A DNA stretch of 64,000 nucleotides from Candidatus Thorarchaeota archaeon (GTDB lineage Archaea > Asgardarchaeota > Thorarchaeia > Thorarchaeales > Thorarchaeaceae). Positions 50,951 through 60,132 of the stretch are shown here, piece after piece. The notes under the pieces are model-generated. The model did no database searches, was not told where the DNA came from, and saw nothing but the letters and a program-made list of their open reading frames with translations. The first letter of the stretch is position 1; each line of letters opens with the position of its first letter. The stretch lies in assembly GCA_011364985.1 (NCBI GenBank), contig RDOC01000003.1, forward strand, positions 1-64,000. Reading direction: 5' to 3'. A program made the position numbers and the translations under genes.

Positions 50951-53900
50951 ATGAGAGGGAGCCGCGGCCCTCAGGTGAAACCGTATCCGAAACATCCGAA
51001 CAGGGTGCTGGCACGAGCGATGAGGACAGGCTTATCCACGGCGGTATACCTGCAGCGAACCATCCGGAATAGAATCACCCGCCACCTGTACGATAGCTCC
51101 CGCGATATACTCCACAGGTACACCGAGGCTTACCAAATCGCGAAGGCCTCGGGCGTGCCGGACTTCACCCACATCATAAAAGCGGAACACAACATCAGGA
51201 AGAACGGCTTGGACATGCTGGAGGAGAACGCAGCCCTCTACGGGTGCACAGAAACAGTGCGGGCGCGACGCTGGTACGAGGAAGTGGGCCCCCTGAACCA
51301 GCGGCTCAATGTCGGGGGCGCGGTGCTGCGGGAGATGGGTGCAATCTACTACCCTATGGAGCGGCCGCAGCCGCTCTTCGACGACAACGGCGAACACATC
51401 GGTTACGGCTATCCTGGTGACTCACGCTGGCCTGCCTATCCTCCTGTTCACCGGTTCCTGAGCGAGCTGGACTTCATGGACGCCCTCCGCCAGCACATCC
51501 AAATTCTAAACACCGATGCGTACATCCACGATGTGTCGGTTCGGGACATACGCCGATACAGCAACCTCCTTATCCTCCGTGCACGAACCTACCTTGACTA
51601 CCTGTACACCGAGCACGAGTATGGCTCGGCAGGGTTCAGAAACGGGACGGTCCGCCTGCTGCGGGAAATCCGCAATGATATCTCCAAGCACCATAGTGTC
51701 CGTGTAGGCGAACTGGAATCCGTGTCGTTGCATGGTAGACATACACGTCTAGTCTTCAGCATAGACTTTTTCAAAGAGCAGCTGGCAAAGGCTCGGGAGA
51801 GCGGTATCAATCCAGCTGTGACTGAGGAGCTTTCACGAATCCTGACCGGTGGGTCTGCGGTCTTGGAGGAGGAAGGGAAGGAAGCTCCCTGCCTAACCAG
51901 TGACGATGTGAAACACTTGTGGGAGAGGGCTGTGCGAAGGACAAAGAAGGTGGGAGCCCACGTTCACAGGCGCATTACCGATATGTTCGACCGGTTTCTG
52001 AATGTGCAGAGGGCCATCCGCAACGATGACCGCGATAGTTTTGGAGGTGGTTTCAGGATTGTCGCAGAGATGCCACTGGGAACCGAACTGGGGAAAGGCA
52101 GAGCGGATCTGGTGGTGTTCAGGAGGGAAACCGCGCCCGCAGGTCTACGTACCCTCTGGCGCCCAGTAATGGTGGTGGAGATTAAGAGCCGCTGTGGGTT
52201 CAAGTGGTATATGGTGCCTGAACGAAGGTCTTCTCTATCCAGGAAGAGGTACGGAATGGTGCAGCGGGTGGTCCCACGGTTCAGGCTCTCTCTGCGCCCT
52301 CTCAGTCCCAGCGAGTGGGAGCAGGTCGTCGATGGCATTCCCGAGCCGAACACTGTGATCCAGCTCGATACCTATGCGGAAGCCCTGTCTGAAGCCTTCG
52401 GGTCGATTGCGCATCTTGACAGTCCTCCGAGAGTGATTCGGGCAACACTCGTCATTGACCCCACCGATGAGAACAGAAAGAGCAGGTCTATGATACAGAG
52501 TTTCCTCCTGAGTGCTCTTGAATCTTGCCTGACGGAGGACCTGTCCCAAAGCAGGACCGCCTATAATGTTTCGAGAGATGGACTCAGACCACGCATGGCA
52601 CTCGTGGTCCATAGTCAGGAATACTCTCCAAACTACGGACAACCGCAGGTGCCACAGGAATGGAAACCGCCCTATGACCCACTGATTGGTGCTGGCACCA
52701 GAGCCCGACGCTTCATTCTCTATGTTTCCGCGGCGTCTCCAACGTCAGCAGGGCTTTCGGCCGCTTGGATTGCAAGACACCATCACGGTTTGCAGACAAT
52801 CCATGAGTTTCGAGAGGCGTCTCCTGACCTGCGTGTTTTTTGGCTTGACATGGCCAATGAGTTCCCAACGCCCACTCTCGCGGAGGCGAGGTTGCGGGCT
52901 CGAGGACGGGAGGCTGAGAACAGTCTGTCAGACGCTGTCAAAGTAACTTTCCGCTCCATAGAGTTCAAACAGCTTTTTGCTGATATCCAGACGTATCTCT
53001 ACAGCGACGGCCCGATGGTGGACCTGTCGGCTGTATTGGGAGACCAAGTGAAACAGCCCCGCATGCTTGTTGTGTCAGGCTGGGACATTATTGACAGCTC
53101 AACGCCCTCACCCTACCGAACCCGCATGAACAGACTGCTGGCTGAGATAGTAGACCAATTGCCTGATGATGAGCAAACCATCATCCTGTGGCTTTCAAGG
53201 CCGGTGAAATATGAGAGAAGAACACCAATCTACTCAACCAATTGTTTCATCCCTGTTCGGGACACCTCTCCCCTCCTAGGCGAACTGGATGAAATCATCT
53301 GGAATCTGCCATGCGGACCTGAGCAAGTCATCTATCCTGATTCTTGGCAGCGCCCGTCCACCTCCAAAAGCCCCATGTTTGATGATATCAGGATCGTGGT
53401 TGCCCAGTCTCTTCAAGGGTTCGAAACCTCGCTCATCCATATCCCGGCTCTCAGACATTGGTCTGCCAAATTCAGAACCGAAGAATACAATCACTCCAAG
53501 AAAGAGATACCGGAACCACGGGAACATGCCGTGCCCGGGGCAGGGATACGAGAGAGAATCAGGTCGCTGGCATTGACCCTAATTCCCTGGTTGGTTGACC
53601 TGTGGCCCGATACACATCTTTCACCTGATGTGAACCTTTCCGATTCTCTCCGTAACTCCTTAGATGAGATTCACGACTCTGCAGAAGGCCTGACAGTTAC
53701 AAGACGTTCTCTCTCCCGCGAACCCACAGATGTCCCAAGCCTGTTGAATAGACTACAGTATCGTCCTCCCCGAACAAGAGGAGGCAAGGCATTTGCCGAC
53801 ATCTTTCTCGGACAGATCAATGCTCACCGACTATATCGTGCTCGCCAGCAGAGCAAGTCCAAACCGAGGCCCTCATATCCTAAGACTTTCGAGCCCCCCA

Positions 53901-55519
53901 AGCTTAGGATTGCTAGCTTTGGCCAGATGGTCTGCTCAGAGGACGCTGACCAGCCGCTCTACATAGTGGCATTGGAGGACCCAGAGAATCCTGCCAGAGT
54001 TCTTGTGGGATTCCTAAACAGCTACGTACAGATTCGCACTGACGGACTGCAGTGGGCTGAGAGTCGTATCTCGGAGCAGGTAGATGATATCCAGCAGGTC
54101 ATGAGCTCAGGCCATCGTTTCTCACTGGCTCTTCAGCAAGACGACGAAGGCTGGCTGCTCTGGCAGAAGGACTCAGAGAGATCAGATTGGACTTTTGAAA
54201 GCACTATTGACATCATTAGGGGAAGAACGATTGGCTCGACCGCAATGATTCGGGCAATCAGGTACCTTCCCTCCTCCGACTCCGTGACTCAATATACCAG
54301 TGACATTCGCTTTCCCGCGAATCTGACCGGCCGACTCGACAAGGCTGTCGCTCGCATCTTGAAACATATTCGGCAGCAGAAGGAGGTTTCAGTCAAGCTG
54401 TCGTGGACGGATAATGGCTGCACGGTGGACTTCAAGACCGGGGATGATGTGCTGGACACAGTAGAACATCTCTATACCTCCAATCTTGTCGAAACCTTAA
54501 CTCTCACACGAGGAGGGTTTCCAGTGAACCTCTCATCGGGCCATCTAGTCGTTTGGGATCGGTTTCGTGACATTGACTATGGAGAAGTATCTCTCCTGAT
54601 AGATGTAAGTCAGACTTTTATTCCAGCTACGACCGAGATTGGTTTGCCTGCAAAACTCTCAGATCTGTTGTGCCTTCCCGAGGGAGAGGAGCTTGAGTTC
54701 CAGCTCTCGCACGAGCGAGATGAATGTCCGCTCTTCTCAGGACAAGGAGAAGACCATGGCAGGTGCTGGCGACTCTCTCTTGTGGGTGAGAATGAGGCGG
54801 TATCCAGGATTTTTTGTGGTTTCCTTACAGACCGAGAGGTATTCCTCCGCATCGGCTCCAAGAGTGTGGTGTTCGGGTCGAAGGTTTACCCAATCAAGGT
54901 AGATGTTCCATCAGCACTGCAACAGGAGGGTATGGTTTTTCGGGAGAGTCCACTCATTCGCAAGATACTCCAGAGGAACGGTGTTCGGGCGTCTCCACTG
55001 AAACCAGGAGCGTATCTACAGGCCGCCCAGCAAGAGTGGGAGATATCTGTAACTATCAGGGATGACTGGCTGACGTGGGTTGCAGTATCCACTCTAACAG
55101 GAGAAAATTGGAAGAACCGAGCTTTCACCTACGAACTGCAAGTTGTCCGAGAGCTCTCCGATATCTTGGATGAGCTCTGGGGATATATCATATCGGAGAT
55201 TCCCGAAAAGTTCATTCATAATTCAGAACTCCAAAAAGCCAGATTGAGAGGCATTCTTGAGAAACGAGGCCTGAGTGATGCCTTACTGCAAGTCAGGCTG
55301 GAAGCGACCATGAAACGGAGAATCCTCACTGTGGAAGCGCGACGAACAGGGAATGGTGATGAGATGATTGACAGCATTTCGTGGGAACTCCCACGTAGAG
55401 TCAAGGGGGACCATCTCATAGACAGTATTGTGCAACGCCTGGAGGAGGGTACATGGGCAAGATTCGACGTAGTGAATAAAGAGGAATTCTTCGAAACACT
55501 AGACCGGCTTCTTGATTGA
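50951..55519 (+). CDS. giant protein (about 1,520 aa) with PD-(D/E)XK nuclease domain
   Basis: The longest gene in the window. The N-terminal 350 residues are helical and basic. Near residues 370-420 lie GRADLVVFRR and PVMVVEIKSR, the D and E-x-K of a PD-(D/E)XK nuclease, and about 60 residues on VIQLDTYAEAL matches the Q-x3-Y motif of RecB/Cas4-type nucleases. The remaining 1,000 residues have alternating alpha/beta segments (RMLVVSGWDIID, TIILWLSRPV) without a recognisable Walker motif. The ATG at 50951 sits 10 bases after AAAGGAG. It is divergent from the tnpB gene and ends 31 bases before a tRNA 3'-end copy. It is probably a defence or mobile-element nuclease; the function is not known. 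Confidence 0.6.
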   Translation: MRGSRGPQVKPYPKHPNRVLARAMRTGLSTAVYLQRTIRNRITRHLYDSSRDILHRYTEAYQIAKASGVPDFTHIIKAEHNIRKNGLDMLEENAALYGCTETVRARRWYEEVGPLNQRLNVGGAVLREMGAIYYPMERPQPLFDDNGEHIGYGYPGDSRWPAYPPVHRFLSELDFMDALRQHIQILNTDAYIHDVSVRDIRRYSNLLILRARTYLDYLYTEHEYGSAGFRNGTVRLLREIRNDISKHHSVRVGELESVSLHGRHTRLVFSIDFFKEQLAKARESGINPAVTEELSRILTGGSAVLEEEGKEAPCLTSDDVKHLWERAVRRTKKVGAHVHRRITDMFDRFLNVQRAIRNDDRDSFGGGFRIVAEMPLGTELGKGRADLVVFRRETAPAGLRTLWRPVMVVEIKSRCGFKWYMVPERRSSLSRKRYGMVQRVVPRFRLSLRPLSPSEWEQVVDGIPEPNTVIQLDTYAEALSEAFGSIAHLDSPPRVIRATLVIDPTDENRKSRSMIQSFLLSALESCLTEDLSQSRTAYNVSRDGLRPRMALVVHSQEYSPNYGQPQVPQEWKPPYDPLIGAGTRARRFILYVSAASPTSAGLSAAWIARHHHGLQTIHEFREASPDLRVFWLDMANEFPTPTLAEARLRARGREAENSLSDAVKVTFRSIEFKQLFADIQTYLYSDGPMVDLSAVLGDQVKQPRMLVVSGWDIIDSSTPSPYRTRMNRLLAEIVDQLPDDEQTIILWLSRPVKYERRTPIYSTNCFIPVRDTSPLLGELDEIIWNLPCGPEQVIYPDSWQRPSTSKSPMFDDIRIVVAQSLQGFETSLIHIPALRHWSAKFRTEEYNHSKKEIPEPREHAVPGAGIRERIRSLALTLIPWLVDLWPDTHLSPDVNLSDSLRNSLDEIHDSAEGLTVTRRSLSREPTDVPSLLNRLQYRPPRTRGGKAFADIFLGQINAHRLYRARQQSKSKPRPSYPKTFEPPKLRIASFGQMVCSEDADQPLYIVALEDPENPARVLVGFLNSYVQIRTDGLQWAESRISEQVDDIQQVMSSGHRFSLALQQDDEGWLLWQKDSERSDWTFESTIDIIRGRTIGSTAMIRAIRYLPSSDSVTQYTSDIRFPANLTGRLDKAVARILKHIRQQKEVSVKLSWTDNGCTVDFKTGDDVLDTVEHLYTSNLVETLTLTRGGFPVNLSSGHLVVWDRFRDIDYGEVSLLIDVSQTFIPATTEIGLPAKLSDLLCLPEGEELEFQLSHERDECPLFSGQGEDHGRCWRLSLVGENEAVSRIFCGFLTDREVFLRIGSKSVVFGSKVYPIKVDVPSALQQEGMVFRESPLIRKILQRNGVRASPLKPGAYLQAAQQEWEISVTIRDDWLTWVAVSTLTGENWKNRAFTYELQVVRELSDILDELWGYIISEIPEKFIHNSELQKARLRGILEKRGLSDALLQVRLEATMKRRILTVEARRTGNGDEMIDSISWELPRRVKGDHLIDSIVQRLEEGTWARFDVVNKEEFFETLDRLLD

Positions 55520-55550
55520 GAGCAGTTCAGGTGGTCGCCTCCAAACCTGC

Positions 55551-55581
55551 GACCCGGGTTCGAATCCTGGTGGCGGCACCA
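55551..55581 (+). repeat. tRNA 3'-end copy, left border of the Argonaute unit
   Basis: A T arm and acceptor sequence starting GACCCGGGTTCGAATCCTGG and ending GGCACCA. It differs from the copy at 58664-58694 at only two of 31 positions and resembles the 3' end of tRNA-Gly(TCC). Upstream bases (CAGGT...ACCTG) could form an anticodon-like stem, but no 5' acceptor exists, so it is not a working tRNA. It is an apparent attachment site. Confidence 0.65.
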
Positions 55582-55595
55582 TTCTTAATATCCTG

Positions 55596-58541
55596 TTACA
55601 TGTAGAATCTATAATGTCCTTGAACTTCTTTTCCTTCAGGAATCTCAGAAAGAACAGCTCCTACTTTTTCTGGGAATATTATCGTTATTGGCAACTTATC
55701 TCCAAAACTAGATGTATTCCAATTGATTTTTGTCAGCTTTAAAATCTCACTCGCAACAAAATCCATCTCTGAGTCACAATCGAGATCAAGTAGTAGTGGT
55801 CTCGGAACTCTTGGACCTGGATAAGTCCTCAATCTAGGTATGTAACCTGAAGTGTACAGAAGACATTGTTTCTCATTTATTTTTATCATCGTTCCTCTTA
55901 ACACTGGATATTTACCAGTTCTTACAAAGCGGAAACCATGTACCCGTCCAATACTAATAAAATCAGCAGAAGCTCGACCTATAGCATTGAGAAATCCTTG
56001 ACGTTCATCAGAGTTGAATCTGGATAATTTATGTATGACCACTCTTGCAGGCTTTGTTCTTGATTTGAGCGTATAGGTTTCAATTGCTCTGTTAAGTAGG
56101 TCAAATGCGCTATCCTTTTGAAGATGAACCTCTTTTGATTTTTTGTCAACTTCTACCTTTGCCCCTTGGAGCACAAAACCGTCACCGCTATGGGTAAAGA
56201 CCTGCGCCATTGACGCCTTTAAATTGCCTAAAGGGTCATCTCTCCTCGAATAAAATGCAATTCCAACATAACAAGTATCCTGTTCTAGTTTTGCTAGTCT
56301 CCATGGTTTCCCATTTGCCTTGTAATACATGGCAGTAGAGAAATTCCAACTAAATGTCGCTGGATTTTGAACCAAGTCTGCTCTTCGTGGATAATCTAAT
56401 ATTGCTCTACCATTTCTTTCGATTAGCAATTGCACAGGAATTCCATAATCCATCACAGCTCCCTTAATTGCATCATGCAAATCAAAACTTCGAAGGTCTG
56501 GTTCTGCAAAATCGAAATCAACAAGTGTGGTCTGCCCTTCCTCTTTGGCCTTAGCGAAATCTTTCTCCTCTTTAGTATATCGAGGCCTTTTGGCCCATCT
56601 GGTTTTTTTACTTATTCCACAATAATCATCAATTGCATCTGGAACTATACACAATATCACATCCGGACGGTTATCTTCTATTGCAATTGATTTCACTTTG
56701 TCATGATACAACTCAACTGCAGCATGAATACGTTCGTGAACACTTTGTATTGAAATGATTCTATCGACCTCTGATTGCGTTATTGTTTCGTTCCAAGAAT
56801 TTGAGTACTTGAACTGGCAGTTAACAGGTGAATCAGTATTAAAACCAGGATAACTAGGAAACAAGAATTTATTTTCACTTGGGCAGGCAATTTCCTGACC
56901 TAGCAAATCTATGATGTTTTTTGCAACTTCGCGTCCAGATCCAGTACCAATTATACCTAATCTGACTTGACCAATAGGCTCTTCATCTTTGGCATGATAC
57001 GGTCCAAAATACTTCAGTCCAATTCTCGGGTCTTCCTCTTCCCTCTGCCCTCCAAAAAGTAGTTTTGGTTCTTCGATAAACTGTGACTTGAATTCTGTAC
57101 CTACACTCTCCCTATCAAATGCTAGAGGCCCTTCTTTTTGTTCCTTTGCAGGTGTATCTCCATCAATCCCTATATCCATATACGCACGAATGAATTCTGA
57201 AGAGATGGTGATTCGATTTTCAGTGAGAATCTCACCATTTTCATCTTCAGTTATTACTTGACCAAATACAATATGTCCGAATTCATCTTTAGGTAGTTTT
57301 GACCTCCAGAATTTCAAATCGTTATGATAGCTACTGTTGTATCTAAGTCTAAGGAGTCTGGTTATTGCAGTCCCGTCAATTAGATTATGTACAGGAGTTA
57401 CACCATCATTTGTTAGTACAATACTAGGTTCGACTTTCAGATAATATTGATTATTTATCCATTGAAACTGCAGTGACACTGACCAATGCCGCCATCTATA
57501 TGATGTCACTTGACTCACGTAGAATTTCCTTACAACTTTGCGGGGCTTTCGGGAACTTCCATCTCCCCACCCTTCGTAGCATACCTCGTCCTTACAGGTA
57601 TAGAAAAGAGCACGAGGTCGTGATTCTGAATCAAGAACCATTCTTTTCTTCTTCATTGCTGCAGTTGCTTCAATGTTAAGAAGATGGGTTATTAGGTTCC
57701 TCCCATCATCACTTTGAACTAGTATTTCAGTATCTATCTTTTCTTGGCTATCTGGAACAATGTAGTCTTGAAGCTTATGCTCATCAAACCTACAAAATGA
57801 ATGAAGACGCCTACCCTGTTTTGTAAATGGTTTATCACCTGTTCTAGAAAGTGGAAAATCATCAGTTTCAATTCGGACGGTATAGACAGTTTTTGGTATT
57901 TCTAAAACTTTCAGTAAATTGCCAAAAATGACCTCTTCTACTTGGTCGGGCCTACCAGTTAACAAGGACATTCGATGTTGATCTAGCTTTATTCTTTTCT
58001 CAATCTCTCTATGCTCTTTATCATTGGCTACAATACTTTGAGTGCCTCGTCTTGTCAGAACATCGTTCCTTCTGAAAGCATACTTTCTCTTTCCATCTTT
58101 TATGTAAATTCCATCCTTAATCGGTTTTAGAACTGACGTTGAAGGGGGAACATAAACTACAGCAAATTGTTTTGCTAATATCACACCCTTTTCTTCAACA
58201 TGTCTTTCAAATAATCTAAAACCTAATTCGATCTTTTCAGAACTAAAGGAATTGAATTTTTCTTGGAGCTGTGCTTGATCAATCTGTATCCTTTCATCTA
58301 AGCCGACAGGAATGATTTTCTTTTTCTTATCCAAAAATCCAAAGAGAATCCAACCTGAGCCTTTGTTTGCCATAGCAAAGATGTGTTTCGCAAGTTTCGC
58401 AAAATCGGATTGCTGAGATATATCTATGGTGAGTTTGAAATCAATGTGTGGTTCCTCAGACATTTTATCCCAGATTAGATCTAACATTAAATCTCCTAAT
58501 GGATCAGGATGAATCTCATTATCTCCATGAATAACTACCAT
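55596..58541 (-). CDS. single-chain AlbA_2-APAZ-MID-PIWI Argonaute
   Basis: A 981-residue protein. Residues about 20-175 match an AlbA_2 (Schlafen-type) domain: DFKLTIDISQQ, AKHIFAMANKGSGWILFGFLD, then Y-FRRNDVLTRRG. The middle (about 280-500) is APAZ-like, with VEPSIVLTNDG, LKFWRSKLP, FGHIVFGQVI and EEPKLLFGGQREEEDPRIGLKYFGPYH. MID-like RLGIIGTGSG, SYPGFN and DVILCIVPDAID follow, then PIWI: CYVGIAFYSR, MAQVFTHSGDGFVLQG, RVVIHKLSRF, LLYTSGY. The catalytic Asp positions read Ala (GIAF) and Leu (HKLS), so slicing is unlikely. The domain order is that of short Argonautes fused to an effector. AlbA_2 is the likely effector. AT-rich and flanked by tRNA 3'-end repeats. Confidence 0.8.
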   Translation of the reverse strand: MVVIHGDNEIHPDPLGDLMLDLIWDKMSEEPHIDFKLTIDISQQSDFAKLAKHIFAMANKGSGWILFGFLDKKKKIIPVGLDERIQIDQAQLQEKFNSFSSEKIELGFRLFERHVEEKGVILAKQFAVVYVPPSTSVLKPIKDGIYIKDGKRKYAFRRNDVLTRRGTQSIVANDKEHREIEKRIKLDQHRMSLLTGRPDQVEEVIFGNLLKVLEIPKTVYTVRIETDDFPLSRTGDKPFTKQGRRLHSFCRFDEHKLQDYIVPDSQEKIDTEILVQSDDGRNLITHLLNIEATAAMKKKRMVLDSESRPRALFYTCKDEVCYEGWGDGSSRKPRKVVRKFYVSQVTSYRWRHWSVSLQFQWINNQYYLKVEPSIVLTNDGVTPVHNLIDGTAITRLLRLRYNSSYHNDLKFWRSKLPKDEFGHIVFGQVITEDENGEILTENRITISSEFIRAYMDIGIDGDTPAKEQKEGPLAFDRESVGTEFKSQFIEEPKLLFGGQREEEDPRIGLKYFGPYHAKDEEPIGQVRLGIIGTGSGREVAKNIIDLLGQEIACPSENKFLFPSYPGFNTDSPVNCQFKYSNSWNETITQSEVDRIISIQSVHERIHAAVELYHDKVKSIAIEDNRPDVILCIVPDAIDDYCGISKKTRWAKRPRYTKEEKDFAKAKEEGQTTLVDFDFAEPDLRSFDLHDAIKGAVMDYGIPVQLLIERNGRAILDYPRRADLVQNPATFSWNFSTAMYYKANGKPWRLAKLEQDTCYVGIAFYSRRDDPLGNLKASMAQVFTHSGDGFVLQGAKVEVDKKSKEVHLQKDSAFDLLNRAIETYTLKSRTKPARVVIHKLSRFNSDERQGFLNAIGRASADFISIGRVHGFRFVRTGKYPVLRGTMIKINEKQCLLYTSGYIPRLRTYPGPRVPRPLLLDLDCDSEMDFVASEILKLTKINWNTSSFGDKLPITIIFPEKVGAVLSEIPEGKEVQGHYRFYM

Positions 58542-58663
58542 AATATCTCAACTATCTTCTTTGTATAATGCATCCCCCTCAAGCGCGCAATGCAAATACA
58601 GAACTACTTCATGTATATAGCCTAATCAAGTTTATTCTAATTCTAAGTATTAATTGGAATCAT

Positions 58664-58694
58664 GACCCGGGTTCGAATCCCGGTGGCCGCACCA
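58664..58694 (+). repeat. tRNA 3'-end copy, right border of the Argonaute unit
   Basis: Begins GACCCGGGTTCGAATCCCGG and ends GGCCGCACCA, 29 of 31 positions identical to the copy at 55551-55581. It has no anticodon arm or 5' half. Nep1 begins on the opposite strand eight bases later, so this is the island/chromosome junction. Confidence 0.65.
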
Positions 58695-58701
58695 CTATCT
58701 T

Positions 58702-59430
58702 CTAGACACTGTGGTATCTCTTGTCAATTACATGGGATTTCCAAGAATAGGTCCATATCACTTCCGCGCAGACATGCCAAGCCATCATAACCTCCCTATC
58801 TAGCTCTATGCGTTCATCGAAGAACTGAGCGATTTCTTTGTCAAATTCGCCGTGTGGAAAGGCTCCAACACCAACAATCATTGGTGTTGCATTACTGTCA
58901 GGAAGAAGCCTGCAGAGATCGTTCATCGTGGTATGTCTGCCCCCCTCCACGAAAAGGACAGTTTGTGGCGTTGGACCAGAGGCTTTGAGCTCGTGCAGTA
59001 AGTCAGGTAACCGTTTTGATGTGATACGCATCAAAGGCTTGCTGTCCACCGGGACTTGTCTCTTTTCCAGAAGCTGCTCAAAGAGACCAATGAATCTATC
59101 ATAGCTTCTGGGCAGTCTGGTCTCAGGTGAAACCTCCACTATTCGCCCATCCTGTAGATGTAGATGAATGGTGAGAAGACCTTCCTTGCAGAGGGGAGTT
59201 TCGAGCATCGAGAGCATGCTTAGATATGTAATGTCGGGTCGGCCTCGTCTCGAGTGATTATCTAACCTAACCATCACCTGGCCATGCTGGGTCTGGTCCA
59301 GAAGCAATTGATTGGGCTTTTTCTTCTTCTTAGCTGCATATCTTTGAATGGCCTTGGTTGCGGTCAGCTCTTTTGGAATGAGTTCTATTGCACAGTCTAG
59401 AAGAATGACATGAAGCACGGAATTCACCAT
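58702..59430 (-). CDS. nep1: rRNA pseudouridine N1-methyltransferase Nep1
   Basis: About 242 residues of the Nep1/Emg1 SPOUT family: ELIPKELTATKAIQRYAAKKKKKP, LLDQTQHGQVM, RRGRPDITYLSMLSMLETPL and a later ETRLPRSYDRFIGLFEQLL, with the SAM-binding knot near VGVGAFPHG. It methylates a pseudouridine of 16S rRNA in small-subunit assembly. The ATG at 59430 (MVNSVLHVILLD) gives the normal length; the open frame extends further upstream. It is divergent from the Rpp21-to-FtsY cluster. Confidence 0.9.
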   Translation of the reverse strand: MVNSVLHVILLDCAIELIPKELTATKAIQRYAAKKKKKPNQLLLDQTQHGQVMVRLDNHSRRGRPDITYLSMLSMLETPLCKEGLLTIHLHLQDGRIVEVSPETRLPRSYDRFIGLFEQLLEKRQVPVDSKPLMRITSKRLPDLLHELKASGPTPQTVLFVEGGRHTTMNDLCRLLPDSNATPMIVGVGAFPHGEFDKEIAQFFDERIELDREVMMAWHVCAEVIWTYSWKSHVIDKRYHSV

Positions 59431-59493
59431 GGAAAGACAAAACACGAACGATTTAAGGTATATCACACATCCATGCTTTAGCGAGGATTGCAT

Positions 59494-59811
59494 GTGCCTA
59501 GACGAAGATCTCCACGAACACAGGTACGAAATCTGGCCAAGGCAAGAATCAGTCTGCTTTGGAAGCAGGCCTCAGGAGATGCTCGGACAAGTCCTGAGCT
59601 TGCAAGACGGCAAATGGAAATCGCAAGCAAGGTGGCACAGAAGGCAAGAATAAAGATACCCCGCCACATTAAGCGTCAGCTCTGCAAGAGATGTGGACGC
59701 GTTCTCATTCCAGGAAGAAATTGTCGCGTTAGGGTGCGAAACAAAAGAGAGAGGCATGTCGTGGTGACATGTTTAGATTGTGGCGCAGTCAGAAGATTTC
59801 CGGTCAGATAA
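59494..59811 (+). CDS. ribonuclease P protein component 4 (Rpp21/Rpr2)
   Basis: A 105-residue basic protein. LARRQMEIASKVAQKARIKIP is the conserved helix, followed by the zinc ribbon LCKRCGRVLIPGRNCRVRV and VVTCLDCGAVRRFP (four Cys ligands in C-K-R-C and C-L-D-C). It is the Rpp21/Rpr2 subunit of archaeal RNase P, which removes 5' leaders of tRNAs. GTG 59494 is preferred, seven bases after GAGG; TTG at 59488 is also possible. First gene of a translation/secretion cluster. Confidence 0.9.
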   Translation: MPRRRSPRTQVRNLAKARISLLWKQASGDARTSPELARRQMEIASKVAQKARIKIPRHIKRQLCKRCGRVLIPGRNCRVRVRNKRERHVVVTCLDCGAVRRFPVR

Positions 59812-59859
59812 GAAGCTTAATGTGCATTACTTGGGAATCTCACTTGAAGGCTAGTATCG

Positions 59860-60132
59860 ATGCCCAAGAAACCGGACCCAACAAGAATAGGGATTGTCTG
59901 GCAAGAACCAGCAATGATGCAGATAGGAAAAGGAGGTATATCTGAAGGTGTCATTAAGGAAGCAACAAGGTTGCTTAAGAAACATAGATACATCAAGATT
60001 CGTCTACTCCGCACAGGAGGAGGCAGTACTCCATCCAGACAAGAGATCTTCGAGAAAATCTCTGCATCACTCGGAGCCAGGCTAGCGGGCGTAAGAGGAA
60101 ATACTGCTGTCATTTACAGACTGCGTGGATGA
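59860..60132 (+). CDS. CRM-domain (YhbY-like) RNA-binding protein
   Basis: A 90-residue protein covering a single CRM domain: MQIGKGGISEGVIKEATRLLKKHRYIKIRLLR and LAGVRGNTAVIYRL. The GKGG turn is the typical RNA-contact loop. It is associated with ribosome assembly in bacteria and archaea, and sits next to Rpp21 and S19e as in many archaea. Confidence 0.85.
   Translation: MPKKPDPTRIGIVWQEPAMMQIGKGGISEGVIKEATRLLKKHRYIKIRLLRTGGGSTPSRQEIFEKISASLGARLAGVRGNTAVIYRLRG

Larger units (their letters stand above)
48878..58694. mobile_element. tRNA-Gly-anchored genomic island with two cargo units
   Basis: The island runs from the end of tRNA-Gly(TCC) to the second tRNA 3'-end copy at 58664-58694. Unit one (48878-55581) holds the TnpB-family gene and the giant nuclease gene and is visibly GC-rich. 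Unit two (55582-58694) holds the Argonaute gene and is AT-rich. Both end in a 31-bp tRNA 3'-end sequence. Conserved chromosomal genes (Nep1 onward) begin right after. No integrase is recognised inside, so mobility would be non-autonomous or historical. Confidence 0.6.

Noticed and set aside
51032-52642. Long reverse-strand frames inside the giant gene
   Set aside because: They are expected shadows in a GC-rich coding region; the forward frame has continuous protein-like composition and a ribosome binding site.
55521-55581. A functional tRNA with an anticodon loop such as CCTCCAA
   Set aside because: No 5' acceptor strand complementary to the 3' end exists upstream, and the anticodon-like loop has the wrong size.
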